A DNA stretch of 64,000 bases from Lysobacter auxotrophicus (GCF_027924565.1 NZ_AP027041.1:1674001-1738000), one strand, 5' to 3'; shown: positions 52,049 through 60,753, counted from the first letter of the stretch. Notes: generated by a model not told the origin, from the letters alone. Translations and numbers: made by a program.

Positions 52049-52116
52049 CTTCGATTGCGCACCGACGTGCGGGCGCGCGGCGCTATCCTTGCAACACCCC
52101 ACACCGGAGCGCCGCA

Positions 52117-52599
52117 ATGACCACCGCCTACGACTTCACCGCCACGGACATCGAAGGCCAGCCGCGCGCGCTGCGCGAGTTCGAAGGCAAGGTGCTGCTG
52201 GTCGTCAACGTCGCGTCCAAGTGCGGGTTCACCCCGCAGTACACCGGACTGGAAAAACTCCAGCGCGATTACGCCGACCGCGGCTTCGACGTGCTGGGCT
52301 TCCCGTGCGACCAGTTCGGTCACCAGGAGCCGGGCGATGAAGCGGAAATCCGCAATTTCTGCTCGCTCACCTACGACGTGACGTTCCCGATGTTCGCCAA
52401 GATCGACGTCAACGGCGACGCCGCGCATCCGCTGTGGAAGTGGCTGAAGGACGAGAAGGGCGGCTTCCTCGGCATCGACGCCATCAAGTGGAATTTCACC
52501 AAGTTCCTCGTTGGCCGCGATGGCCGCGTGCTCAAGCGTTACGCGCCGAACGACAAGCCCGAGTCGATCGCGAAGGACATCGAGGCCGCACTGGCGTGA
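52117..52599 (+). CDS. Glutathione peroxidase family thiol peroxidase
   Basis: 160 residues, the usual bacterial length. It reduces hydrogen peroxide and alkyl hydroperoxides. The N-terminal block VLLVVNVASKCGFTPQYTGL holds the peroxidatic Cys36 (Cys, not selenocysteine). VLGFPCDQFGHQEPG with the Gln and WNFTKFLVGRDG with the Trp-Asn pair complete the active site. No signal peptide, so cytosolic. Bacterial members usually use thioredoxin. It converges with the SDR gene. Confidence 0.93.
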   Translation: MTTAYDFTATDIEGQPRALREFEGKVLLVVNVASKCGFTPQYTGLEKLQRDYADRGFDVLGFPCDQFGHQEPGDEAEIRNFCSLTYDVTFPMFAKIDVNGDAAHPLWKWLKDEKGGFLGIDAIKWNFTKFLVGRDGRVLKRYAPNDKPESIAKDIEAALA

Positions 52600-52647
52600 A
52601 TCGCGCCGGCGCCGGCGCCCGCGCACGAAACGCGGGCGCCACGCGAA

Positions 52648-53388
52648 TCACTGCGCCGTGTAGCCGCCGTCCACCAGCAGCGAGGCGCCGGTGACGAAGG
52701 AGGCGTCGTCGCTGGCGAGGAACAGCACGGTGCGCGCCACTTCTTCCGGGCGGCCCAGGCGCCCCATCGGGTGCAGGCTCGCGAGCTCCGCCTTCGCCTG
52801 CGCCGGAATGTCCTTCAGCAGCGGCGTCTCGATGTAACCGGGGCAGACCGCGTTCACGCGGATGCCGCGCGCGCCGTAGTCGATCGCCAGCGTCTGCGTC
52901 AGCAGTTTCACGCCGCCCTTGGCCGCGGCGTACGCGGTGACGCCGTGCTTGCCGACGTGGCTGTGGATCGAGCCGCAATTGACGATGACGCCGCCGCCCT
53001 GCACCAGCATCTGCTCGATGACGTACTTGTCGCACAGGTAGACGCCGGTGAGGTTGATGTCCAGCGTGCGCGTCCACGACGCGTCGTCGAGCTGGTCGAT
53101 CGGCCCGTCGTGCGCGATGCCGGCGTTGGCGAACAGCACGTCGATGCGCCCGAACGCCTCGACAGTGCGCTGGACCATGTTCCGCACGCTCGCGCTGTCG
53201 GCGACGTCGGTCTTGACGAAGAGCGTGCGCGGGCCGTTCGCGGCGATCGCGTCGGCGACGGCCTGGCCGCCATCGGAGAAGTCGGCGATCACGACGTGCG
53301 CGCCCTCGTCGGCGAACTGCCGCGCGGTGGTCTCGCCGATGCCGCTGGCGCCACCGGTGACGATCACGACCTTGTCCTGGAATCTCAT
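52648..53388 (-). CDS. SDR-family oxidoreductase
   Basis: 246 residues. The cofactor motif TGGASGIG is at the N-terminus (residues ~11-18). NAG is in DVLFANAGIAHDG, the catalytic Ser in CGSIHSHVGKHG and YAAAK in ...VTAYAAAKGG. The C-terminus VTGASLLVDGGYTAQ is classical. It is a NAD(P)-dependent dehydrogenase such as a 3-oxoacyl-ACP reductase-like or sugar/alcohol dehydrogenase; the Asp in VVIADFSDGG favours NAD. The start at 53388 is chosen over a much longer frame that would run into the ferredoxin-NADP reductase gene. Confidence 0.9.
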   Translation of the reverse strand: MRFQDKVVIVTGGASGIGETTARQFADEGAHVVIADFSDGGQAVADAIAANGPRTLFVKTDVADSASVRNMVQRTVEAFGRIDVLFANAGIAHDGPIDQLDDASWTRTLDINLTGVYLCDKYVIEQMLVQGGGVIVNCGSIHSHVGKHGVTAYAAAKGGVKLLTQTLAIDYGARGIRVNAVCPGYIETPLLKDIPAQAKAELASLHPMGRLGRPEEVARTVLFLASDDASFVTGASLLVDGGYTAQ

Positions 53389-53477
53389 CGCACTGCTCCA
53401 TCCGGGGGGAGGAGCCAGTCTAGTCCCCGCGCTCCGGCGAGGTCCGGCGGTGGCGTCGCCGGCACGCGGATCCGAGA

Positions 53478-54287
53478 TTACTTCTCGACGAACGCACGCT
53501 CGAACACGTACTGCCCCGGCGTGCCGATGCGCGGCGCGGCGGTGAAGCCCCGGCGGTCGAGGATGTCGCGGAAATCGGCCAGCATCTGCGGGCTGCCGCA
53601 GATCATCGCGCGGTCGTGTTCCGGATCCAGCGCCGGCAGGCCTAGGTGCTCCATCATGCGGCCACTGTCGAACAGGTCCGTCAGGCGGCCGCGCTGGTCG
53701 CGACCGTCGAATTCGAACGCCTCGCGCGTCACGGCGGGGTAATACTTCAGCTTCGCGGCGATCTGCTCGCCGAGGAACTCGTGACGCGGCAACTCGTTGA
53801 CGAAGTAGTCGCGATACGCGAGATCCTTCGCGCTGCGCACGCCGTGCGTGAGGATCACGTTGTCGAAACGCTCGTAGGTTTCCGGATCCTTGATCACCGC
53901 CAGCCACGGCGCCAGGCCCGTGCCGGTGCCCAGCAGGTACAGGTTGCGGCCGACGTGCAGGTCGTGGATCAGCAGCGTGCCGGTCGGCTTGCGGCCGATC
54001 AGCACCTCGTCGCCCGGTTTGATCGACTTCAAGCGCGAGGTCAGCGGCCCGTTCGGCACCTTGATGCTGAAGAACTCCAGCTGCTCCTCCCAGTTCGCAC
54101 TGGCGATGGAGTACGCGCGCAGCAGCGGCTTGTGCGAGCCGTCGGGCTGCTCGACCTGCAGGCCGATCATCACGAACTGGCCGTTCTCGAAACGGAAGCC
54201 GTCGTCGCGCGTGGTGGTGAAGCTGAAGTAATCGTCCGTCCAGTGACGGACATCCAGCACCGTCTCGGTGCCAAAAGCGGAGGACAT
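53478..54287 (-). CDS. fpr: Ferredoxin/flavodoxin-NADP reductase
   Basis: 269 residues. The FAD motif is RAYSIAS and the NADP pyrophosphate motif is LLGTGTGLAPWLAVIKDPET, with MICGSPQMLADF toward the C-terminus and the terminal FVEK typical of bacterial subclass II reductases. It shuttles electrons between NADPH and ferredoxin or flavodoxin, relevant to oxidative stress and iron-sulfur work. The start at 54287 (MSSAFG) agrees with family N-termini. A Fur-box-like sequence lies 58 bases upstream, between this gene and the divergent DUF488 gene. Confidence 0.92.
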   Translation of the reverse strand: MSSAFGTETVLDVRHWTDDYFSFTTTRDDGFRFENGQFVMIGLQVEQPDGSHKPLLRAYSIASANWEEQLEFFSIKVPNGPLTSRLKSIKPGDEVLIGRKPTGTLLIHDLHVGRNLYLLGTGTGLAPWLAVIKDPETYERFDNVILTHGVRSAKDLAYRDYFVNELPRHEFLGEQIAAKLKYYPAVTREAFEFDGRDQRGRLTDLFDSGRMMEHLGLPALDPEHDRAMICGSPQMLADFRDILDRRGFTAAPRIGTPGQYVFERAFVEK

Positions 54288-54344
54288 CGGGGTGTCTGGG
54301 GCGAGTGGGGGAAGCGCCGCCATTGTAGCCCAGACGCCTTCACT

Positions 54345-54359
54345 TGATATTGATTCTCA
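54345..54359. promoter_or_regulatory. Fur-box-like inverted repeat between fpr and the DUF488 gene
   Basis: TGATATTGATTCTCA matches the 7-1-7 Fur consensus TGATAATNATTATCA at 12 of 14 positions and is conspicuously AT-rich here. It could control either divergent gene. A -10-like TATGCT at 54381-54386 serves the DUF488 side. Confidence 0.55.
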
Positions 54360-54393
54360 TCTGGGCGACATCCCGCCGACTATGCTCCGGTCC

Positions 54394-54942
54394 ATGCGAA
54401 CGATCTGGACCGTGGGCCATTCCACGCGCGAATGGCCGCAATTCCTCAGCCTGCTGATGCAGGCGGGCATCGAGGCCGTGGCGGACGTGCGGCGTTATCC
54501 CGGCTCGCGCCGGCACCCGCAGTTCGCGGCGGCGAACATCGCCGCGGGCCTGGCCGAAGCCGGCATCGAGTACCTGCCGATGGTCGACCTGGGCGGGCGT
54601 CGAAACCCGCGGAAGGACTCGCCCAATACCGTGTGGCGCAACGCGTCCTTCCGCGGCTACGCCGATTACATGGAGACCGCCCAGTTCCAGCAAGCGCGGG
54701 ACCGGCTGGAAGCGATCGCCTCGACGCGGCGCACCGCCGTGATGTGCGCCGAGGCGTACTGGACGCAATGCCACCGAAGCCTGATCAGCGACGATCTGAA
54801 ATCGCGCGGCTGGACGGTGGTGCACCTCATCGCACCCAACCGCGCGGAAGAGCATCCGTACACGAAGGCGGCGCGGATCGTCGACGGCCGGCTGGATTAC
54901 AGCGCACCCGCGCAAACCGCGCCGCAGGGCGATCTGTTCTGA
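54394..54942 (+). CDS. DUF488 family protein
   Basis: 182 residues. The N-terminus TIWTVGHSTREWPQFLSLLM and VADVRRYPGSRRHPQF, YLPMVDLGGRRNPRKDS and AVMCAEAYWTQCHRSLISDD with its Cys residues are the conserved blocks of DUF488. Function is unknown; members are often near oxidative or iron-related genes. The ATG at 54394 lies 8 bases after a TATGCT box with no Shine-Dalgarno, so the message may be nearly leaderless; an ATG at 54382 falls inside that box. It is divergent from fpr and convergent with the SnoaL-like gene. Confidence 0.87.
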   Translation: MRTIWTVGHSTREWPQFLSLLMQAGIEAVADVRRYPGSRRHPQFAAANIAAGLAEAGIEYLPMVDLGGRRNPRKDSPNTVWRNASFRGYADYMETAQFQQARDRLEAIASTRRTAVMCAEAYWTQCHRSLISDDLKSRGWTVVHLIAPNRAEEHPYTKAARIVDGRLDYSAPAQTAPQGDLF

Positions 54943-54945
54943 ACG

Positions 54946-55380
54946 CTACTTCGCGTCGGCCACGCGCGAGGAATGCGAGGCGATCATCTTCCACGCGCCG
55001 TCGCGTTGCACCCACACGCGCGTGAAGCGGAAGCGGCCGTTCCAGGGCACGCCGTTGCTGACGCCGGACTGCACGCTGGTGCCCGTGACGACCATCGTGT
55101 CGCCGTAACGGCGCACGCGCACGTCCTCGTTGCCGATACCCGAGTTGCGACGCGTGCTGGTGCGCAGTTCGTCGAGGTAGTCGGCCTTGTACTGCACGCG
55201 GCCGTCGGAGTGGGTGAGCATCCAGTCGTCGGCGAGGATGCGATCAAGCCCGGCGACGTCGGGCTTCATGCGCAGCTCGTTCCACGTGGCGTCGAGCGCG
55301 AGCAGTTCGGCGTCGGTCTCGGACGCGAAGGCGGAGACGGAGACGAGCAGGGCGAGGGTGAGGAGAAGCGTCCGGATCAT
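54946..55380 (-). CDS. Secreted SnoaL/DUF4440-type protein
   Basis: 144 residues. A signal peptide ending VSAFA is followed by an NTF2-like cone fold (LLALDATWNELRMKPDVAGL, ILADDWMLTHSDGRVQYK, FTRVWVQRDGAWKMIASHSS). This is the DUF4440/SnoaL family. Such folds bind small molecules or act as isomerases, but no active site can be assigned. The start has AAGGAA nearby. It ends three bases from the convergent DUF488 gene. Confidence 0.85.
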   Translation of the reverse strand: MIRTLLLTLALLVSVSAFASETDAELLALDATWNELRMKPDVAGLDRILADDWMLTHSDGRVQYKADYLDELRTSTRRNSGIGNEDVRVRRYGDTMVVTGTSVQSGVSNGVPWNGRFRFTRVWVQRDGAWKMIASHSSRVADAK

Positions 55381-55581
55381 GGGGGGTTCCTTGTTTGCAT
55401 TGGCCTGCGCGAAATCAACGTGCGCGTGCGACGTCCGTTGCATCGTCATGTCGAGTAGGCGGGGATCCATCTTTCCGACGCATCACGCTATACGGAAGCC
55501 CGAGCGTGCAGGGCTGGATTCCTGCCTTCGCGCGAATGACCGGAAATGGTTTGCCCCGCAAGGAGTGCCCGCGCGTGCCCA

Positions 55582-55696
55582 CCCTGGGTCCCGGCGTTCG
55601 CCGGGATGACGATGTTTCTCTCTCCGGCATGCTCCGGCATGACGAAGCTCCGACATGCCGTTTCTCTCTACGAAGTGACGAAGCTCCGACATGCCG
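55582..55696. repeat. Family B REP element and a 20-base direct repeat in a 346-base gene-free stretch
   Basis: The gap 55381-55726 holds a single family B copy at 55582-55611 (TGGGTCCCGGCGTTCGCCGG...GATGACG). A direct repeat GACGAAGCTCCGACATGCCG occurs at 55641-55660 and 55677-55696 (period 36), and a short CTCCGGCAT repeat lies at about 55623 and 55633. No gene is seen here. Confidence 0.6.
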
Positions 55697-55717
55697 CACG
55701 CGCGATCACGCGTGCGG
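55694..55717 (-). terminator. Possible terminator hairpin after the PQQ-type dehydrogenase gene
   Basis: CCGCACGCG (55694-55702) pairs perfectly with CGCGTGCGG (55709-55717) around a 6-base loop, 10 bases beyond the minus-strand stop. There is no U-tract, so this is a weak call. Confidence 0.4.
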
Positions 55718-55726
55718 CGGGCCCGA

Positions 55727-56923
55727 TCACCCCTTCGGCGCGTCCAGCCGCAGCAGCTTGCCGTCGGTTTCGTCGGTGAGGACGTACACCGCGCCGTCGG
55801 GTCCGACGCGCACATCGCGGATGCGCGCGCCGAGGTCCTTCAGCAGGCGCTCTTCGCCGGTAATCTTGTCGCCGTCCAGCGTCAGGCGGATCAGGCTGCC
55901 GTCGGCGAGCGCGCCGAGAAACAGGCTGTCGTTCCACTTCGAACCCGCCTGGCCGGTGAGGAACGCCATGCCCGACAGGCCCGGCGACTTCTCCCACACG
56001 TGGTACGGCTGTTCCATGCCGGGCGCCGACGTGCCGACGGCCTCGGGGATCTTCAAACCGGAATAGTTGATGCCGTGCGTGATGATCGGCCAGCCGTAGT
56101 TCTTGCCCGGCTGCGGCAGGTTGATCTCGTCGCCGCCCTTGGGACCGTGCTCGGCTTCCCACACGGTGCCGGTGCGCGGATCGGTCGCCAGCGACTGCAT
56201 GTTGCGATGGCCGTAGCTCCAGATCTCCGGGCGCGCGTCCTTGCGGCCGACAAACGGATTGTCGGCCGGCACGCTGCCGTCGAGGTTCAGGCGTACCAGC
56301 TTGCCCTGCAGCATGTCCAGCTTCTGCGAGGTCGGGCGGTCGTTGCGCTCGCCCTGCGTGATGAACACATGCCCCTTGCCGTCGAAGGCGATGCGCGAAC
56401 CGAAGTGGTTCGGGCCGACGAGCTTGGGCTCCTGGCGATAGAACAGCTTCACCTCGCTCAGCGCGCCGTCGCCGAGCGTCGCCGTCGACACGGCCGTGCC
56501 GGCGCTGCCGTCCGGGCCCGGCTCGGAATAGCTCAGGAAGATCTTCCGGCTGGTCGCGAAATCCGGAGCGAGCACGACGTCGAGCAGGCCGCCCTGGCCT
56601 TCCGCCCAGACCGTCGGGACGCCGGTGATCGGCGCCGATACGGCACCGTCGGCGGATACATGGCGCAAACGCCCCGGGCGTTCCGTGACAAGGAAACCGC
56701 CGTCCGGAAGTAGGGCCACGCTCCACGGATGTTCGAGGCCGGCGGCGATCGTGGTGACGGTCACCTGGCCGTTCTGGCTCGCCACCGTCTGCGTCGGAAG
56801 CGCCTTCGGCGCGGCGGTCGCGGCTTTCGCCGGCGCGGCGTCTTCGCCCTGGCGGGCCTGGCAGGCGACCAGGGTCAGCGAAAGGGCGAGGGCGAGCGAA
56901 GTGCAATGCAAGGCATGGCGCAT
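55727..56923 (-). CDS. PQQ-dependent soluble aldose sugar dehydrogenase-like lipoprotein (YliI type)
   Basis: 398 residues. The signal ends in the lipobox LVAC. The six-bladed beta-propeller of the glucose/sorbosone dehydrogenase family is visible: GLEHPWSVALLPDGGFLVTE with its catalytic-type His, GEGGLLD-like QGGLLDVVLAPDF, ITQGERNDR, WSYGHRNMQSLATDPRTG with the second His, and WEAEHGPKGGDEINLPQPG for PQQ and calcium binding. It oxidises aldoses in the envelope, passing electrons to an acceptor. PQQ is inferred from the family. Its start faces the downstream end of the ABC exporter gene, 60 bases away. Confidence 0.9.
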   Translation of the reverse strand: MRHALHCTSLALALSLTLVACQARQGEDAAPAKAATAAPKALPTQTVASQNGQVTVTTIAAGLEHPWSVALLPDGGFLVTERPGRLRHVSADGAVSAPITGVPTVWAEGQGGLLDVVLAPDFATSRKIFLSYSEPGPDGSAGTAVSTATLGDGALSEVKLFYRQEPKLVGPNHFGSRIAFDGKGHVFITQGERNDRPTSQKLDMLQGKLVRLNLDGSVPADNPFVGRKDARPEIWSYGHRNMQSLATDPRTGTVWEAEHGPKGGDEINLPQPGKNYGWPIITHGINYSGLKIPEAVGTSAPGMEQPYHVWEKSPGLSGMAFLTGQAGSKWNDSLFLGALADGSLIRLTLDGDKITGEERLLKDLGARIRDVRVGPDGAVYVLTDETDGKLLRLDAPKG

Positions 56924-56983
56924 GGGGGCAGGGCTCCTGTCCGGTCGTGCGTGGGGTGTTTGCCAATCGTGGCGCGGGATGCG

Positions 56984-58849
56984 TCAACGATAACCGGCGG
57001 CCTGCAGCTCGAACAATTCCGCGTACCGGCCGCCCTGCGCCAGCAACTGTTCGTGCGTGCCGCTGGCTTCCAGCCGCCCGTCGGCCAGCACCAGGATCCG
57101 ATCGGCCATGCGCACGCTGCTGAACCGGTGCGAGATCAGCACGGCCGTCTTGCCGCGCGAGAGATCCTTGAAGCGCTGGAACACCTCGAATTCCGCGCGC
57201 GCATCGAGCGCGGCGGTGGGTTCGTCGAGGATCATCACCTGCGCGTCGCGCATGTAGGCGCGTGCGATGGCCAGCTTCTGCCATTGGCCGCCGGAGAGGT
57301 CCACGCCGGTCTTGAAGCGACGGCCGATCAGCTGGTCGTACTGGTTCGGCAGGCGCTCGATCATCTCGTCCGCCATCGCGCGACGCGCGGCCTCGCGGAT
57401 GCGCGCGTCGTCGTTCATCGCATCGATGCGACCGACGCCGATGTTCTCGCCGGCGGTGAGGTGGTAACGCACGAAGTCCTGGAAGATCACGCCGACGTTG
57501 CCGCGCAGGTCGTCGAGGTCGTACTCGCGCAGGTCGCGCCCGTCGAGCAGGATGCGGCCCTCGTCGGGGTCGTACAGCCGCGCCAGCAGTTTGACGAGCG
57601 TCGTCTTGCCGGCGCCGTTCTCGCCGACCAGCGCCAGCACCTCGCCCGCGCGCAGTTCGAAGTCGAGCCCGCGCAGCGCCCACTTGTCCGCGTCGGGATA
57701 ACGGAAGCCGACGTTCTCGAACGTAAAGCCGCGTGCGATCGGGCGCGGCACCGGCGCCGCATCGACCGGCGAGGCGATTTCCGGCTGGATCTCGAAGAAC
57801 GAGAACAAGTCGTCGAGGTAGAGCGCCTGGCCGGCGACCTGCGAGAAACCGACGAGCAGGCCTTCGAGCAACTGCCGCAAGCGCAGGAAACTGCCGGCGA
57901 GGAAGGTCAGGTCACCGATGCTGAAATCGCCGCGCACCGTGCGCCATGCGATGTAGCCGTACGCGACGTAATAACCGAGTGTGCCCAGCGCGGCCAGCAG
58001 CGCGCCCCAGAACGCCCGTCGCCGCGCCAGCGCCCGGTTCGCCCGGAACAGCGCATCGGCGAGTTCGCGGTAGCGCGCGATGAGGAAGCGATGGAGGTTG
58101 AAGATCTTCACCTCCTTCGCCGTGTCCACGCTCGCGCCCATCTGCTTCACGTATTCCAGCTGCCGGCGCTCGGGCGTCCACGCGAAATTGAGCGAATAGC
58201 CCAGCGCGTTGAAGTGCGCCTCGCCGACGAACGCCGGCACCAGCGCGATCGCCAGCAGCAGGATCAGCCAGGGCGCGTACACCAGCAGGCCCGCCGCGAA
58301 ACTCACCACGGTGATGGCGTCCTGCACCTGGCCGAACAGCTGGCTCATCAGGTTCATGCGACCCATCGTCTGGCGACGCGCGCGGTCCAGCTTGTCCTGC
58401 AGGTCGGGGTCTTCGAAGTCCTCCAGGTCGAGCGTCGCCGCGTGTTCCATCAGGCGCACGCTGGTGACGTTGGTGAACATCTCCGAGAGCAGCGCATCGC
58501 CGTAGCTCACGAGCCGTCCGAGCAGGTCGGACGCGATCGCCAGCCCGAACTCCAGCGCGAGCAGCGAAAGCAGCGTGTCGAGTTGCCCGCTGTGCCAGGC
58601 CTCGCCCAAGGTGTCGAACCCGTTGCCAGCGGCGACCAGGCGCACGGCCTCGTCGATGATCAGCTTGCCGACGTACAAGGTGGCGACCGGCAGCAGCGCG
58701 CGGATCACGCGCAAGCCGATGGTCATCAGCGAGAGCAGGGGACTGGTGGACCAGATCTGCCGCAGGAACGGCGGCAGGTTGCGCAGCGCGTCGAACCGCT
58801 CGCGCAGGCTGGGACGAGGGGCGGGACTGCCCGCGTGGGGATCGCTCAT
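56984..58849 (-). CDS. ABC exporter with fused membrane and ATPase domains
   Basis: 621 residues. Residues ~1-320 hold six membrane segments (for example PLLSLMTIGLRVIRALLPVA and YAPWLILLLAIALVPAFVG). The ATPase follows from ~360, with Walker A GENGAGKTT, Q-loop GVIFQDFVRYHLTAGENIG, signature LSGGQWQKLAIARAYM, Walker B VMILDEPTAALD and the switch His in VLISHRFSS. This is a type IV exporter half-transporter that must dimerise. Substrates range from lipids to peptides or drugs. The ATG at 58849 (MSDPHAGS) is chosen because the longer frame begins in an upstream repeat. Confidence 0.92.
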   Translation of the reverse strand: MSDPHAGSPAPRPSLRERFDALRNLPPFLRQIWSTSPLLSLMTIGLRVIRALLPVATLYVGKLIIDEAVRLVAAGNGFDTLGEAWHSGQLDTLLSLLALEFGLAIASDLLGRLVSYGDALLSEMFTNVTSVRLMEHAATLDLEDFEDPDLQDKLDRARRQTMGRMNLMSQLFGQVQDAITVVSFAAGLLVYAPWLILLLAIALVPAFVGEAHFNALGYSLNFAWTPERRQLEYVKQMGASVDTAKEVKIFNLHRFLIARYRELADALFRANRALARRRAFWGALLAALGTLGYYVAYGYIAWRTVRGDFSIGDLTFLAGSFLRLRQLLEGLLVGFSQVAGQALYLDDLFSFFEIQPEIASPVDAAPVPRPIARGFTFENVGFRYPDADKWALRGLDFELRAGEVLALVGENGAGKTTLVKLLARLYDPDEGRILLDGRDLREYDLDDLRGNVGVIFQDFVRYHLTAGENIGVGRIDAMNDDARIREAARRAMADEMIERLPNQYDQLIGRRFKTGVDLSGGQWQKLAIARAYMRDAQVMILDEPTAALDARAEFEVFQRFKDLSRGKTAVLISHRFSSVRMADRILVLADGRLEASGTHEQLLAQGGRYAELFELQAAGYR

Positions 58850-58907
58850 GCGGCGATTGTGCACTGCGCGCGCGCACGCCGCGTCGTCACGGCCCCATGC
58901 GCCTTTG

Positions 58908-58987
58908 TAGCCCGGGTAAAGCGAAACGCACCCGGGATCGGCCTTGATGGCCTTCACCCCGGGTGCGCTTTCCCTTGGCCCGGCTAC
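58908..58987. repeat. Inverted pair of the family C repeat
   Basis: Left arm 58908-58936 (GTAGCCCGGGTAAAGCGAAA...) and right arm 58958-58987 (CCCGGGTGCGCTTTCCC...GGCTAC) form a long imperfect hairpin between the ABC exporter and BON genes. Confidence 0.7.
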
Positions 58988-59014
58988 ACGAGCCGAGCTA
59001 TGGCCGATGGAGCG

Positions 59015-59596
59015 TCAGTGTTCTCGCGACCGACGCATCGGTTCGCGGCGATTCGCGTCATGCGCGTCGTCGTCCTCGTCGTCGCGCTGGTCGAACTGCG
59101 AACTGGAGAAGCCGCTGCCCTGCTGGTCGAAACCGCTGCGCACCGCGCGACCGGGCGGGCCGAACGACTTCGCGCCCTTGTCGACCTGAATGCGGTTGTT
59201 GACCTCGCGAACGCCCTGCACCTCGGCCGCGAGGTTCTCCGCGAGATGCTTCATCTGGCGCTCCGGGACTTCGCCGGTGAGCGTGACCGTGCCCGCATCG
59301 ACCGCGACGAGGATTTCGCTCGCATCGATCTCCTCATCGCGCGTAAGCCGTTCGATCAAGTCGTCCGCGATGCGTTCATCCGAACGCAGGATATTGCGCG
59401 GACCGCGGCCGCGATGGCTCGTCGAGCGCTGCTGCGTGTCGCGCCGCGACGCATCGCCGCGCGTTTCGCCGTAGCCGCCCTGGCCCGGATAGCCGAAGCC
59501 GTCGTCGCCCTGCGGCGAGCCCCAGGTGCGGTTGGTCACCGACGGCATGCCGCGGTAGAGCTCGTGTCGATGCTTGTCGTCGGGATGCCTGGCCAT
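59015..59596 (-). CDS. BON-domain protein without signal peptide
   Basis: 193 residues. A Gly/Gln/Arg-rich N-terminal region (GDDGFGYPGQGGYGETRG) precedes one BON domain (IADDLIERLTRDEEIDASEI, VAVDAGTVTLTGEVPERQMK, VREVNNRIQV). A low-complexity acidic and basic tail follows (QFDQRDDEDDDAHDANRR). BON domains bind phospholipid or other surfaces and are mostly periplasmic, but no export signal is visible here. The ATG at 59596 has AGGAG upstream; an earlier ATG at 59623 lacks one. It lies 82 bases after xthA. Confidence 0.85.
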   Translation of the reverse strand: MARHPDDKHRHELYRGMPSVTNRTWGSPQGDDGFGYPGQGGYGETRGDASRRDTQQRSTSHRGRGPRNILRSDERIADDLIERLTRDEEIDASEILVAVDAGTVTLTGEVPERQMKHLAENLAAEVQGVREVNNRIQVDKGAKSFGPPGRAVRSGFDQQGSGFSSSQFDQRDDEDDDAHDANRREPMRRSREH

Positions 59597-59678
59597 CGGT
59601 CGCTCCTGTCGTGTTCGATGCATCGATGCTGCGAATTCGACGGTTAGCGCGGCGGCAACGGGTCGTGATCCCTTCGTT

Positions 59679-60617
59679 TCATTGTGCGGCGCGTCGCGTT
59701 CGCCTCGCGGGCGCCGCGCGTTTGGCGGCGGTCTTCTTCGCCACCTTTCTGGTCGTTTTCTTCGTCGCTTTCTTCGAGGCCTTCTTCGCCACCTTCTTCG
59801 TGGCCTTGGGGGCGGTCTTGCCGGCGGTTTTCTTAGCCGCCTTCGCCGGCCCCAGTTCGATCCACGTGGGCGCGTGGTCGCTCGGTTTCACCTGGCCGCG
59901 CACCCAGCGATCCACGCCCGCCGAACGCAACCGCGGCAGCAGTTCGGCATTGAGCAGGAGGTGGTCGATGCGCAGGCCGGCGTTGCGTTCCCAATGCTGG
60001 CGGAAGTAATCCCAGAACGTGTAGACGCGCTCCTCGCCGAACACGTGCCGCACCGCGTCCGTCCAGCCCTGGTCGAGCAGGCGCTGGTAACGCTCGCGGC
60101 TTTCCGGCTGCAGCAGGGCGTCCTTGCGCCAGGATTTCGGGTTGTAGATGTCCTCGTCGGTCGGCACCACGTTGTAGTCGCCGGCCATCACCACCGGCTG
60201 CCCGCTGTCGAACCAGTACTGCGCGCGCTGGTGCAGGCGTTCCATCCACGCGAGCTTGTAGTCGAACTTCGGCCCGGGCTGCGGGTTGCCGTTGGGCAGG
60301 TAGAGGCAGACGACGACGATGCCGCCGACGGCCGCTTCGATGTAGCGGCTCTGCAGGTCCTCCGGATCGCCCGGCAGGCCGCGGCCGATTTCCACCGGCT
60401 CGGCGTCGCGCGCGAGGATGGCCACGCCGTTCCACGACTTCTGCCCGTGCCAGATCGCGCCGTAACCGGCCTCGGCGATGGCCTGCGCGGGAAATGCGTC
60501 TTCTGGCGCCTTGAGCTCCTGCAGGCAGGCGACGTCGGGCTGCTCGCGGCGCAGCCATTCCAGCAGCGCGGGCAGGCGCGTGTTCACGCCATTGATGTTG
60601 AAGGTCGCGATCTTCAC
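59679..60617 (-). CDS. xthA: Exodeoxyribonuclease III with a histone-H1-like C-terminal tail
   Basis: 312 residues. The first ~256 are a complete ExoIII/AP-endonuclease: MKIATFNINGVNTRLPALLE, LQELKAP with the metal Glu, WNGVAILARD, VVMAGDYNVVPTDEDIYNP, and the C-terminal SDHAPTWIEL with the catalytic Asp/His. It repairs abasic sites. Residues ~257-312 form a tail built from AKK-type repeats (KATKKVAKKASKKATKK, then TRRAAQ) like eukaryotic histone H1 or bacterial AlgP, probably giving nonspecific DNA binding. The core is ordinary; the tail is the oddity. It is divergent from the DUF885 gene. Confidence 0.93.
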   Translation of the reverse strand: MKIATFNINGVNTRLPALLEWLRREQPDVACLQELKAPEDAFPAQAIAEAGYGAIWHGQKSWNGVAILARDAEPVEIGRGLPGDPEDLQSRYIEAAVGGIVVVCLYLPNGNPQPGPKFDYKLAWMERLHQRAQYWFDSGQPVVMAGDYNVVPTDEDIYNPKSWRKDALLQPESRERYQRLLDQGWTDAVRHVFGEERVYTFWDYFRQHWERNAGLRIDHLLLNAELLPRLRSAGVDRWVRGQVKPSDHAPTWIELGPAKAAKKTAGKTAPKATKKVAKKASKKATKKTTRKVAKKTAAKRAAPARRTRRAAQ

Positions 60618-60753
60618 GCGCGATGCCGCCCTTTATGGGATCGATCGCACGCTAGCGGGGCTGTCGTGAAGGCGCGGTTCCCGGCAGGCCGCATCAAGCC
60701 GATGGCGCTCGCGGGCGGCTAGACTCGGCCGACGTTCTTCCGGGGGAATGCCC

